A stretch of 64,000 bases of DNA, from positions 7,993,331 through 8,057,330 of the forward strand of contig CM025853.1 of assembly GCA_003952965.2 (NCBI GenBank), written 5' to 3'. Under the pieces are notes generated by a model. That model was not told the origin of the DNA. It did no database searches and saw nothing but the letters and a program-made list of their open reading frames with translations. This document shows positions 37,776 to 50,200 of the stretch, one piece after another (position 1 is the stretch's first letter; every line of letters begins with the position of its first letter). A program made the position numbers and the translations under genes. The DNA comes from Morella rubra. Taxonomy: Eukaryota; Streptophyta; Magnoliopsida; Fagales; Myricaceae.

Positions 37776-39087
37776 TGTAAATCCTAGGATTAAGGCAACC
37801 CAAGAGGGGGGTGAATTGGGTTTCAAAACTTTTTCGAAACTCACCCTTTAGAAAGTGTTTGCTAGCTATAAGTCTCACAAAGAGAAGTGATTGCAATAAA
37901 AGATTGAACACAAGAATATATATTGCAACTTAAATAGAGAAATAAAACTTAGAATAGGAAACTAATAGCACAATGTAATGAGATAAGGGAAGAGAAGCAA
38001 ACACAAGATTTTTAGGTGGTTCGGCAAACCCGCCTACATCCACCCCTCAAGCTCCTTTACCGAGCCTTGAGGTTTTTCCACTATGCTCCCTTCAACCAAG
38101 GGAGAGCCTTTCCTTACACTTGAGCTTGAGAAACACCTCTTCAAGCCTCAAGAACGAGTTTGAGAACAAACCTCTCTAAACTCCTTCTTTTGATGAACAA
38201 ACCTCACCAAAAGGAAACAAGAGAATCACTCTCTTAATAGTGTATGGGGATGAACAAAAATGCTCACTAAAACTCCCTTGATGGAGTAGATATTACAATG
38301 AGAAATTTCTATCTCTTAAGCTTCACACAACAACAAGGATGTGAAAGTGTTGATTATGTGTGAATGATGTTTGAACAAGGATTGAAAGGTTTTAGATCAC
38401 TCTTAGCTTTGGCAAAATGATTTAAGTTGTTCAGCAACTTTTAAAAGGCGTAGGAATGGCTTTATATAGGCCTCATAAGAAAAATAGCCGTTTATAGCCG
38501 TTGGAGTCGAGCTGTTAAAAACTCTCGATGAACCGGTCGATGCTACATGAACCGGTCGACCGCTGCAGGTTAACGTTACACAACGGTCATAATGTCAGAA
38601 GTCAGAACGACTCTTTTTTTAAATTTTTTCAAACCAACCGGTTGACCGCTATACCAAGCGTCGATCGACATGAGCCGGTCGACCTCCTCAACTTAAGCAC
38701 ATGATCCGGTTGTTTTAAAAACACGATTTTGACCAACTTAAAATACCCAATTTTAAAGACTAACTTCCATAAGTATATAAAAGGTTTGGGAGTTTGATTG
38801 GGATATTTTAAAGCCATTTAAAAACATTTTTAAATCTTCAAAACAAGAGGTAAAACATTTCATGCAAGTTTTGAAGAAATATGCAAGTGTGTGGTTCAAA
38901 TCCTTGTTAAAGATGAAGTTTAGAGTTACAAAGATTACCCTAGCATCTTGAGTCTTCACTTTAAGAGCACTTCCATTGAAGGGGATGTTGCTTGATCGCT
39001 TCGTGCTCATTTTGGATCCGCTTTGCTTCACATCTCAATTACTTCTATTGTTATCATCAAAACATTGATTGTGACTAAAAGCCAACA
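37776..39087 (-). repeat. 5' LTR of the SIRE-like Copia element
   Basis: Pair of 26220-27471. Flanked on its inner side by the primer-binding site TGGTATCAAAGC on the minus strand. It contains small differences from the 3' LTR, such as an extra CGGTCGA-type motif near 38540, indicating time since insertion. Confidence 0.93.
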
Positions 39088-40101
39088 TCTATGTCGACAC
39101 CCCGTGTATGATTTCTTCTGTGCCCTTGTCTCTGCAGATAGAGCACCTAAGGTGCAGCTAGAATTGCGAAGAGTGCAGTTCACATTCTCCCAGACATCAT
39201 TGCCAATTTCTTCCACAGCCCTTGGCCTGGGACCTCCTACTTCCTGGTGGTACCTGTGGATACTGATGAAGGGGTAAACCTCTGTAGTTGTTGGCAGCAT
39301 AATCAAGCAAGTGAGTTCAGTGTGTTTTGGAGGATTTTGCATCTCATCTGGACTCCAAACGTCATTAGCAAAACTTATTCTGCGGAGTGCCCATTCACTT
39401 GATCAATAACTACAAATTTCATTTGTATATATGTATTTACTCTTGCTGGGTCAGCAAACATAAATAGATTTTCTCCTGTACATGTTCGAGATAGTTATGG
39501 ATGAGGCTTAGGGAATTAAGGAACATAGCCTCCCATACAGCGTGTTTCTAACTCATTTCCTCATTCCTCGGGGTGTCGTGATTGCTTACGGGAGACTCGT
39601 AAGGGGGTTATGCGTGCACTAAATAAGTTCGCCTTATTCAGCAACAAGGGGCAAGAGGGGGCTTCGAGTTGACGATTCACACGTAGAGCAGCAACGACCG
39701 CAGAGGAGGTAGCACAGCCATCAACTTATGCCAAATCGATCAAATCAGAGGCACCTCTAGAGACCGGAGTGCCTCTTCCCTGTGTGGTCCAGTCTTTGTA
39801 GATCTACGACGACTGTGAAGACAGCTCTACAACCTCTTGAAGAGCTTGTGAAGAGATTGGACCGGGAGATGCAGTGGCTCCAGGAAGACCAAGAGAAGCT
39901 CTGAACTGCCTTTGAAGGAAAGTGCACTGTTATGATGCTACGCAACAAAACGGTCGTGGCTCATATTAAGAATGTCGAGAAACTGTTGGAAGAAATCAAA
40001 AAGACCCTCAATGATTTCAGGACAGAGGCAGATCCACAAAACATTCCCAGAGATATTTTTGATGATGTGGCGACTTTCCGTGATGTTGTTCAACCTTGAT
40101 G
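39088..40101 (+). pseudogene. Accessory transposon ORF, 3' part (after Copia)
   Basis: Continues the ORF begun at 25979. HPVYDFFCALVSADRAPKVQ lies at 39100-39160, followed by a short frame change to DIIANFFHSPWPGTSYFLVV. The last part (39820-40101) reads EELVKRLDREMQWLQEDQ and VEKLLEEIKKTLNDFRTEAD, predicted coiled coil, with one in-frame TGA between the two stretches. Several frame changes make it a pseudogene or hide introns. Its domain layout parallels the SIRE accessory ORF. It lies upstream of the TNP2 remnant on the same strand, so both may belong to one CACTA element (inference). Confidence 0.45.
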
Positions 40102-40479
40102 TTTTTCTGAAGTTTTTACTATCTATTTGGGACATACATATGGATTTCTGTTTTTATTTATCTGTTTGAGACATATGGTTTATTTGGATTTGGATTTTTA
40201 TTTACATATTTGGGTCATATCTGTTTATGTAGTGACTTTGATTATAGTTTATGTGTTTTGTATTTTTATTTTTTCCCCGACACTTAGATACATAAATTGA
40301 CCAAAATACCCTTTGGTTGGCAAAATTAACAAAAATTGCAAAGTTAAACAACTAAATAAAATATGTATCTAAATAAAATTTAAGTACATACATATATACA
40401 TAAGAAATTTATAGTGATCGATCAAATAAGTATATAAGAATTTAAATAAAAATTGAGTTTTTTTAATTTTTGGATTACC

Positions 40480-41885
40480 GATCGATCGGTATTATAAGCA
40501 ATCGATTGTTAAAGCATGGTGTCATTTAGATATATCCAACCAACCGATCGTTCAAAGCACGGTGTCGATCGGGAAAGCACAATGTCATTTTGGTTTATGT
40601 CAACCAATCGATCGACATTATGCATCATCGTTTCCGTTATACGAAGTGATCAATCGTTAACATATGGTGACCGATCGTTTAGCACGGTGTCATTTTAATC
40701 GTAAAGGACAATCAATCGGTGTATTATACGGATCGATCGGCAGACGAATTTTGTTTTTAAGAATTGTTGATTGAATAATAAGAGCTTAAATGATTGGAAA
40801 CACAAAATATATATTAACAAAGTATGTTAGGATGTATTTAGATTACATAAAAACATATCAAGTACAAATATTAATATTTAGGAAGCATGTATAAGTTGTA
40901 CATGTTGCATCATAGAAACATTTTATAAGAGTTAGTGTAAGGAATGTATTCATATGTCATAAATTAGTGATATAACACTTATTTAGCACATGATTATAAG
41001 TTATTAGTATGAGGTACGTATTAATATGACATTATAAGTAAAATAATTTTAATAATTAAGTCATTTGTTAGGTTAAAAATCATTTTTTTTAATAATTAGG
41101 TTCAATCGATCGATCGATCGGTAACACGGTGTCGTTTAATTTTGATTTTAATACCTTCATCGAAAATCGATCGTCGATTGATCGAGCAATTTTCCCAAAA
41201 TGCGCTTGAAATGCCAAAATGCTAAAGTATGGGTGAAGTGCAAAAATACACCCACAGCAAGAGGAGACCGAGGCTTGCGGCAAGGAGCTATTTTCCGCTT
41301 AAACTTAGCCCAAACACCGTCCTTTTGGTTGGAGTGTTTAGAATAGCTTAAGGAAGCCCATGCTCAAATTTATTGGTTTTTTAACTGAGTGAATATTGAA
41401 AAATTTGGCCGAAATTTATGGGATTTTGGTGTGGATTTAGTTCGTTTTGGTCTTGATTTCATGCAAGAGGTAATTTACTCGACCTATACTACAATTTATG
41501 AATGATTTGGTTGGTTATTTGATAATTTTTTTTTATTTTTCTATTTGTGGGTATTGTGGATATGATTTATGATGATTAGAGCTTATTAGGGTGTTTTTAA
41601 TATGTACATTGGAATTGTATTGCATGAGGATGATTTGTGAGTGTTTTGGGCGTGGATTTGAGTGTGTGGGAGGCTTGGCATGTTTTTTTCAATCTAGGTT
41701 AAACACGATCGATTGCCAATTCGGCTGATCGATCGTCTATTAGATAGAGGACCAACAATCGGTTGTCTTTATTTCAGACGATCAATCGTCTGTTAGATGG
41801 AGGTATGACAATCAATCGTCTTCGTTTAGGCGATCGATCGTCATTATAGACCGACCGATTATCAATATTACCAATCGATCGATGT
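40480..41885. repeat. Cluster of CGATCGATCG-like motifs, right
   Basis: Same motif family as 25360-25880, in three sub-clusters: 40480-40745, 41100-41190 and 41705-41885. Examples are CGATCGATCGATCGG at 41106 and GGCGATCGATCGTC near 41820. The clusters flank the accessory ORF (25979-40101) on both sides. Confidence 0.85.
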
Positions 41886-41904
41886 TTAAGGTAGATTGTA
41901 AATT

Positions 41905-42135
41905 ATTGATCATGTGTAGCATTTATACTATTTACATGTTTGTTTATTGAAGTGCTTGAGTTCTGAAAATGAATCATGAATTTTGAGAAGATTAGAGGAT
42001 GATTATCGGAGTGTTTTTTTTTATTGATGCATGTGTAGTATTTTAACTATTTTTATCTTTGATTATTGAGGTGCTTGAGTTCTGAAAATGAATTATGAAG
42101 TTTGAGAAGCATGGAGGATGATTATTGGAGTATTT
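41905..42135. repeat. Two-copy tandem repeat of about 115 bp
   Basis: The block containing GCTTGAGTTCTGAAAATGAA and GAGGATGATTATYGGAGT occurs twice head to tail, upstream of the TNP2 remnant. Confidence 0.85.
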
Positions 42136-42616
42136 TTGACTTGTTTTGTTTGGTTTATTTTTAAGATATAATGTGTGTAACCTTAGACCCGTTCAAGGTT
42201 AGGATGCTAGAAATATGCGTTTATTGCGTAATAACCCTTGAATTGTCCAAAATATGGACAGTTTGAGATTATGTATTCGTGGTTGGACGAGTTTGGTACT
42301 TGTGTCCTGTCCAGTCTTGGAGGAAGTTCGGTATCATCTACCTTTTGTCTTCTGGGTATACTACTAGCATTGGTGTATGATGTCATACAACTATCGTTGT
42401 AGACATCTGCCCCAAACACTGGTTCGTGTACTTGGAGACTAGGGGGAGATGCTGCCGAAATTTTTTTAGGTATGGATGGACATAAGTTGAACTAACGTTC
42501 AACTCCAATGCACAATCTTGAATGGGATAGGACCTATCAGCTGGGCTTAAAGTCAAGTTACAATGATTGGGTGTTTATGAATTACTTAATTCATGTATTT
42601 TTTTAGATTGGTGGCG

Positions 42617-43619
42617 ATGGATAAGAGTTGGGTTTACGAGAAAAATCAGTTTGGTGAAAAATATAAGAGGGGGTCGTGGGTTTGTCAGTATGGCTGCTTG
42701 TTGTGTAGACTCTTGGGGTCAGATCAGATGTCTGTGTCGGAAGTGCAGAAATGTAGTGTTTCAAGTATTGGATAAAATGGAAGATTATATATATATTAAT
42801 GGGTTTGATGTGAGCTTATAAGTTATGGGTATTTCACGGGAGGGTATTCAACTTGCTTCAAATTAAGTCAAGAGTCTGGTGCGAGCTTACCACATAGTGA
42901 TGAGGATTTAGAGGGAGATAGCTCTGATGGGATGGAGGAAATGTTAACCAATGTTTGTGCAAGGTTAGAAGGTGGGAGGCAAGGGTTGAAACGGATAACC
43001 CATATATTAGGAAAACCCCCACTTCCGGACCGAAGTCTTTGACACTATTTGATAAGTTATGGGAAGAGGCAGAACGTGAACTGTATCCTGGATGTACAAG
43101 TTTAGTAAGTTGTCATTTACAGTCCGGTTGTTGCATGTGAAGTCGGAGAATAAGTTGTCGGTTAAGGCATTTGATATGGTATTACAATTGATTAAGAGGC
43201 ATTGCCAGAGGGTAGATTTTACCGAGATCGTATTACGAGGTGAAACAATTGCGAAAGGGTCTTGGGTTTTGTTATGATAAGATCCATGCAAGTCAGAATG
43301 GTTGTGTGTTGTTTTGGACGGAAAACAGTGAGTTAGACAGATGTCCGGTATGTGGGGTGTCTCGAGGAAATTCGAAGATGAATTGTGCAATCAAATTCCT
43401 AAGAAAGTGTTGCGTCACTTCCCTTTAATCCCTAGACTTAAATGTTTGTTTACCACAAAAGATGTAGCTCATGACATGAGATGGCATAAGGAAAACGGGT
43501 CGATGATGGGGAGAGTATTGAGGCATCCTGCAGATTCATTGGTTTGGAAGAATTTTGATAAGGACCACGATTGGTTTGCTCAAGATGCCCGCAACGTCCG
43601 CCTTGGTCTTGCTTCGGAC
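42617..43619 (+). pseudogene. CACTA (En/Spm) TNP2 transposase, 5' part, broken
   Basis: Begins MDKSWVYEKNQFGEKY at 42617, the usual start of TNP2 transposase-associated domains. After frame changes come IRCLCRKCRN, YIYINGFD and YKLWVFHG. The TNP2 core follows: LGFCYDKIHASQNGCVLFW, CPVCGVSR, a Lys/Pro segment and VLRHFPLIPRL, MRWHKENG, LRHPADSLVWKNFD, ARNVRLGLASD (43280-43619). At least three frameshifts are needed to read it through. It is cut at 43620 by an LTR in the minus orientation. The protein would bind and cut the CACTA termini; the C-terminal catalytic part is missing. Confidence 0.85.
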
Positions 43620-43753
43620 TGTAATCCAAGGATTAAGGCAACCTAAGAGGGAGTGAATTGAGTTTCCAAAAATTTTCGCTTTTAAAACCCCCAAAACGTG
43701 TTTGCAAAGTAAATGTAATTTAGCACAAGTATATGATGCGAACAAGTAAATAA
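43620..43753 (-). mobile_element. Partial SIRE-related LTR running into the gap
   Basis: Starts TGTAATCCAAGGATTAAGGC and continues CAACCTAAGAGGGAGTGAAT, a diverged relative of the LTR edge at 26220 and 37776. Same minus orientation. Inserted inside the TNP2 coding sequence. Confidence 0.8.
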
Positions 43754-44753
43754 NNNNNNNNNNNNNNNNNNNNNNNNNNNNNNNNNNNNNNNNNNNNNNN
43801 NNNNNNNNNNNNNNNNNNNNNNNNNNNNNNNNNNNNNNNNNNNNNNNNNNNNNNNNNNNNNNNNNNNNNNNNNNNNNNNNNNNNNNNNNNNNNNNNNNNN
43901 NNNNNNNNNNNNNNNNNNNNNNNNNNNNNNNNNNNNNNNNNNNNNNNNNNNNNNNNNNNNNNNNNNNNNNNNNNNNNNNNNNNNNNNNNNNNNNNNNNNN
44001 NNNNNNNNNNNNNNNNNNNNNNNNNNNNNNNNNNNNNNNNNNNNNNNNNNNNNNNNNNNNNNNNNNNNNNNNNNNNNNNNNNNNNNNNNNNNNNNNNNNN
44101 NNNNNNNNNNNNNNNNNNNNNNNNNNNNNNNNNNNNNNNNNNNNNNNNNNNNNNNNNNNNNNNNNNNNNNNNNNNNNNNNNNNNNNNNNNNNNNNNNNNN
44201 NNNNNNNNNNNNNNNNNNNNNNNNNNNNNNNNNNNNNNNNNNNNNNNNNNNNNNNNNNNNNNNNNNNNNNNNNNNNNNNNNNNNNNNNNNNNNNNNNNNN
44301 NNNNNNNNNNNNNNNNNNNNNNNNNNNNNNNNNNNNNNNNNNNNNNNNNNNNNNNNNNNNNNNNNNNNNNNNNNNNNNNNNNNNNNNNNNNNNNNNNNNN
44401 NNNNNNNNNNNNNNNNNNNNNNNNNNNNNNNNNNNNNNNNNNNNNNNNNNNNNNNNNNNNNNNNNNNNNNNNNNNNNNNNNNNNNNNNNNNNNNNNNNNN
44501 NNNNNNNNNNNNNNNNNNNNNNNNNNNNNNNNNNNNNNNNNNNNNNNNNNNNNNNNNNNNNNNNNNNNNNNNNNNNNNNNNNNNNNNNNNNNNNNNNNNN
44601 NNNNNNNNNNNNNNNNNNNNNNNNNNNNNNNNNNNNNNNNNNNNNNNNNNNNNNNNNNNNNNNNNNNNNNNNNNNNNNNNNNNNNNNNNNNNNNNNNNNN
44701 NNNNNNNNNNNNNNNNNNNNNNNNNNNNNNNNNNNNNNNNNNNNNNNNNNNNN
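43754..44753. other. Assembly gap of exactly 1000 N
   Basis: The round length shows a placeholder, so the true distance between the TNP2 remnant and the HUA1-like exons is unknown. Confidence 1.
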
Positions 44754-47213
44754 CTAGCTATTACCGAGTTTTAAATCCATATTGTGAGTCATAGGCAGTA
44801 TAATCAAATCCTTGCCAATAAGATGATGTATTGGACTTTACTAGCTGCAAATATTGAAATGATACTTTTTAACCTTTGATAGAGAACATAGCTTTTGACC
44901 TATTATGATCTTTATGGGCAAACATATTAAACATCCAGAGATTGTGTAGTCCAGTAGTGGGTTAGACGGAATATTGATCCGTTGACAGATTATCGAGTAC
45001 TCTTAACATTATCAGGGATGTACACCACCTCAAACGTGAGCCTGATCTACATGTATATTCACATACCCAGCTAGACATGCCTGTGTGATAATGCGTGATG
45101 CTGTTGGGTGCTCTCAAATATACTTTAGCAAAATGATCCGTATAAAGATGTGAAGTAAAGTCCTCTGACAAGGAAAGAAAAAATGATGAGACTTTTAGGA
45201 TAGGTGTAGTATCTTTAAAACTACCAGGACAGTCAAGACATCAACTTGTGAGATAGCATTACAAGAACAGCTCCGCTTCGCTATTGATTTGATGCACCTT
45301 ACGTGGTGGCAGTTATTTAAGAATGAGGAGAGTGCCAGTCATGCTTTGACCATAAAAAGCTATTGGTAGGCATGTTGCTTCAGACTAGGCATGTCGCTTG
45401 TGTACGTAGAGGAAAAGGCTATGTTTGGTTATCGGTTATGAAAACATTTTTTCTTTGCCTTCGTAGTCTGTTTTTTTTTTTTGGAGGTAGTGTAGATTTT
45501 CTTGGGATTGGTGAAATGTTTGTTAAAAGTTGTTGGAATTTGTTAATAGTTGTTGGAGTTTGTAAAAAAGTATTGGAATTAATGAGGAATGTGATTGTGA
45601 AAAATTGTGAAAAATTTTTTTAGATCAAACCGAAAACATAAGCCATAAGCATTACTATTCTTACAAGTACTGAAGTAGTGTGGTTTCAAGCTAGTGCAAG
45701 AAGCCATATATCCAGTCCCAAATTAGTATCTTTGTGATGTACCCCTGGCAATTAACGTTTTTTGACTTTGAATACCAATAGGTTCCCAGGATGACTACTG
45801 AAAATTGAAGCATTTTGTGATCTGAGTTAGTGATAGAATCATAACGGTCAGCCGTACATTAATATGGTGCGTAGAGGTCCAGCAACCAACTAGGGCTTTT
45901 TCCAAGCTTGTGATGAATAAGCTCAAGGTGACCAGTCAATAAAGACGCTTAATCCAGATGACCTGATATAATGGATAATGAGTCCTTGTACAGATGTTCC
46001 GTTTCTCTCATTGGTGCTGGAAAGAAACTCTGCTATGTCGTCGTCTGCTATAGTTGGTTTTCCTTTTTTAGTCGGTGCTCTTTACTTAATGTACGTGTGT
46101 CCAATATATTTCCTATTTTGCCTGCACAGGTGTTAAATTGTTTACTATACAATGAGTGTCCCTTCTCTCGCTCCTAAATGAATCAAGAGGTGTGGTGTGG
46201 AGGTCTTTAAAACTAATAGACTTGCTTATATGTGAAAATTGTTGAGAAGACGCAGGGTCGTCATTTACAATTTCTGCTCGTTCCTGTATATATTACTGGT
46301 TTTAGTTGGCGTCATCCCTCTTTGTATTACTCTCTCTTTGGCTAGGAACTTTATTCTTTATAGTGGTTGGCAGTTTCAGTAGTAATATAATGTTCTCGCT
46401 TATATTTTGCAGCATTCATGATCTGCGAACACAAGAGGGACGACATAAGTAATTTGACTTCTCTTTTTAATATTTGGCATCACTCTGTGCACTAGGCGCG
46501 AGTTCGACCAATATCTCTTCACCTCGGGAGCAGGGAGCAGAATTGTCGAGTGTAGTCATACAGTAGATTTGAATTCTATTTCTACTCTTCAGCTCCTCTG
46601 TTGTTCTAGAAATAACTCATCGACTTTGAGATATGTTCTGACAATCACCGTATTGGTTCTTTGCTGGTTCCGTGTCGTTTTCCTACAGGTACTTCTGAAA
46701 CTCAACAGATGCAAAGTTTAGGTTTGAGGGTGACAAAGTTAATCATCTTTCAAAACGCACAACGTAGTGGACAGAGATCGGGAAGGGTACTAGGTCAGAC
46801 TAAGGTGTGCCCAACATCCTATGAATTGTAGGCTTGTTGTCTTGCAAAACCGAAGAATCTTTGTTCAAGAAAATATCAATTAAAAAATGAAACTCAAATC
46901 TCTCTCTCTCTCCAATACAGGCCTATTTCTCGATAATCGTCTCTTTCATAACAAGATATACATACAAGAATGTCACTGCAAAGCGATCTATCCTGCTCTC
47001 TCGCACATTTTTTTTATCCAGATTCCCAATAAACATTCTATATTTTTTATGTACTGTTGCTACGATCGTGTTACATAATTCAATAGAAAACTCTAATACC
47101 ACATCAATTTTTCTTATCACTATTAGATCCCAAAAATTTTGGTTTGCGAACACCACCGTAATATGGATTCATTTGTTTGGTGTAGGTTAATCTGATGCTT
47201 ACTTTGGTTTCAG
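44754..47213. other. Region upstream of the HUA1-like exons, no coding seen
   Basis: About 2.4 kb of AT-rich sequence. I searched all frames for the CX8CX5CX3H fingers expected upstream in HUA1 and found none. It may be a long intron or foreign sequence joined by the scaffold gap. Confidence 0.45.
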
Positions 47214-50200
47214 GGTGCTTCAGACAATGCTGGCATATCTGCCTTACCTGAGAGGCCATCTGAGCCGTTGTGTGCGGTTAGATATTTAAATCTTCTCTTC
47301 TCGTCAAGCAATATTGTCTATCGGTTGTTTATTTTGTGTTCTTGCGTCTTGTTTTACTGTTAAATAGTTCTATATGAAGACCGGAAAATGCAAATTCGGT
47401 GCAACCTGCAAGTTCCATCACCCAAAAGATATCCAGATACCATTGATCGGACAACAGATTGGTAATAGTGAACAGACTGAAATGACAATTAAGATGGAGG
47501 GAGCGACTGGAGATGCAAAACTGGCAAATCTACTTGCTTCATACACCCCAGCATCGTTATATAACTCCAAGGGGCTTCCTGTAAGACTGGTAAGGCAAAT
47601 TTAGTGATTTTTTGATAGTTAATTTCCTTTTCAAGTTTTAGTTTCCAATAAATTTTGATAATTGGGAATTAATTACTTGATGAAACTTTGTTCTTATGCC
47701 CTCTGCATATACCTCTTGAGAGATTTAAGGCCCCTCCATTTCTCTGTTTTTCCGGGTTGCGATTGTTGCCCATGCCCCTTAGTGGACTCTGTCCTGCCCT
47801 GTACAAATGGGTCTGGGCAGACCCGTGTCAGTGATGCAGGAAAAGCTTAAAGGCTTTAAAATTGGAGAAGTTACTTTTTAGGATTTACTTTGGTGAAGAA
47901 GAGGCCTTATGGTTTGTAAAAGGAATTAAGTTTGGGAAAAATATGGTTTAGATGAGATAGGGGATTGAACAGAGAATGATAGGTTTTGCAGGAATTTACC
48001 AGCAGGAGCAATGTTGGGGAATTTTAGGCTGGTACATGATAGGCTATTCAGTAGAGAAACTACTTGGTCCTTGGGTTTTTATGGTTTTGATAGGTAGGGG
48101 AAGGGCTTTAGTGGGACTTGCATAAGAGAGAATAAGAAAGGGAAAAACTTGCGACTGTTTAGGGGCTCTGACAGTATCACGCGCAATGTGAAGAACAAAA
48201 AGAAGAGAGGACTTTTTCTGGCAATTTTGCCTTCACACTCAAAATTCAACCTTCCGTTCTGTTTAGAAAATTATGTCAATGTGGTGTAGATGGGCAACTG
48301 GCAATAGATGACCCAAACCCATGTATGAGGTGCCCTAATCTCCCTAACCTGTCCATTTGCACCCATACTTACCCTCTTATTCATTGGGGCTTTATTCGCT
48401 TAAGTTTCATTATCTTCTCTATGGTGGGAATTTTGGCTGTCAAAACTCTTGGTGATGTGATTTTTTCTTTCTATTTGGTTGATTTATTCCATGATGTTGG
48501 AAAGCTTGGCTATCCATGGCTAATGTATCTCTTGTGTTTCTAAAGAGTGAAGCAGATTGTCCATTCTACCTGAAAACTGGCAGGTGACTGTGTTTTTATG
48601 TCAAATTGGTATAAAGCAGTGTGAGATAGAATGACAAAAATTCCTGATTTCGTGCATTTTTCATACATCAGTTGCAAGTATGGTGCCACTTGCCGCTACA
48701 ACCATCCTGACCGTAATGGTATCATATTATGATGCTGTTTAAGATTTCAAATGCATTAGTGACGCATCTTATGATTCTGATTTCATTTGAAGTAGTTTTG
48801 CTTCGGAGTTTCATGGCTGAGATCTTTGTGCAGCAATAAATCCACCTGCTGCTGTAGGGGGCCATCCCATTGTCGCTTCCAGGGAATCTGAATATTGGTG
48901 TTGTTAATCCAGCCACCTCTATTTATCAGGCTATCGATCCCAGATTGGGTCAGCCAACGGTAAATTGGAAATCGTTACTATAGTTTTATGAGTTCCTTCT
49001 TTAATTGGTTGTTCTATGTGAAAAAGCTATGTGCTGTACTATTGGATTTTTATTTCCTCTCCCTCTCCCTATCAAGGCAGAAGTAAAAGATATTAGATTA
49101 GCAGGTACACTAGGAACAAAAGATTGTTCCATTTTGTATGTTGCCTCCAAGCATATTATACAAGCTCAGCCCCTGCAATTGTTGGTTTTTTTCTCCCCCG
49201 CTCAAGTGGGTGTTGGAAAAGAGGGAGGGTAACAGTTAGCCTCAACCTTTGGGATTCATCTACTATTGTACAGATGCTTCTTTAACATATACCCCTGCAT
49301 AATTCCCTCAAGTATAGAGCCTATGGCACTGAAGAAAGAAGGGACTTAAGTGTTTTTTTTTTTTTTTTGGGCAGGGGTTGTGAACAAGTTTATGGGATTA
49401 TATTTTTTTGGGAGTATTTTTTGTATGCTTATCAAACCATTAGGTTACCACATTACTTGTAATTTTGAGTTCATGGGTTTTGCAGTCCCTATAATAAGGG
49501 GCAAGCCCTGTGTTCTGTGCTCAGAGGACCCAATCTAGATTCACTGAGTTTGCGTCTAAGACACATGGCATGTCCAGCTGGCTTCAATGCAAACAGGCAT
49601 GGGAGACGAGCTGGACCTATACGGACTTGTGGATGCAGTGTGCTTTTTTCTAATGGGGACAAAATTGCTCTCACTATGTCCCCAGATGAGTACTTATAGA
49701 TGTTCTTAATGGGTTCTTCAAGTGCTCCTTGCTGAATAGCGTAGGACTACAAGGGCTGCCTACCAGCTCTGATTCACCTCCCCTAGGGTATAGGAGCTTT
49801 CATGCGGCGTGTGTCAAGCAAATGCAAATGTGTGTTTTCTATCTGCAAAGATGCTTTAATTCCTGAAAGTTCAGGTAAGCATTAATTGCAGCTATTAAAC
49901 ACTCGAACAGTACTGTAGCCGAACGAACGGATATATCTACTTTGCTGCCTGCAAAACATATTAAACTTGGTTTGAAATGATATTCCTTTTCTTATTGTTA
50001 TGAGCCACTAGCTTCTGGGTTTGGCATTATGATGGTTATGAAATGTTATAATGTGGTTGCTTAAAAACTGATGCATATGCTCTCACTTTTTATTAAAAAG
50101 ATGGAAAGAAAAGTGAAAATGGATCATGTTTGTTGTTTGCCTTTGGCAGGTGGCAGTGAGCCCAACTATATATCCTCAACGACCTGGACAAATCGAATGT

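Larger units (their letters stand above)
26220..39087 (-). mobile_element. SIRE-like Copia retrotransposon with extra 3' ORF
   Basis: A nearly complete minus-strand element bounded by two LTRs (5' LTR 37776-39087; 3' LTR 26220-27471). Flanks TTTAT and TCTAT (4/5) fit a decayed 5-bp target-site duplication. The primer-binding site TGGTATCAAAGC (initiator-Met tRNA type) sits beside the 5' LTR at about 37762-37773, and a polypurine tract AAAAGGGGGAGAT beside the 3' LTR. Order: gag, protease, integrase, RT, RNase H, then an additional ORF before the 3' LTR, the layout of the Maximus/SIRE lineage. Pol is interrupted by a 3.4-kb insertion (30977-34418). Without that insertion the element is about 9.4 kb. 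Several stops and frameshifts make it non-autonomous now. Confidence 0.92.

Noticed and set aside
23700..43620. A single complete CACTA element joining accessory ORF and TNP2
   Set aside because: No CACTA terminus with a matching end and 3-bp duplication could be found on the left, so element limits are not claimed; the link is only given as an inference.
44754..47213. Missing 5' exons of the HUA1-like gene
   Set aside because: No CX8CX5CX3H pattern in any plus-strand frame, so no exon is called here.
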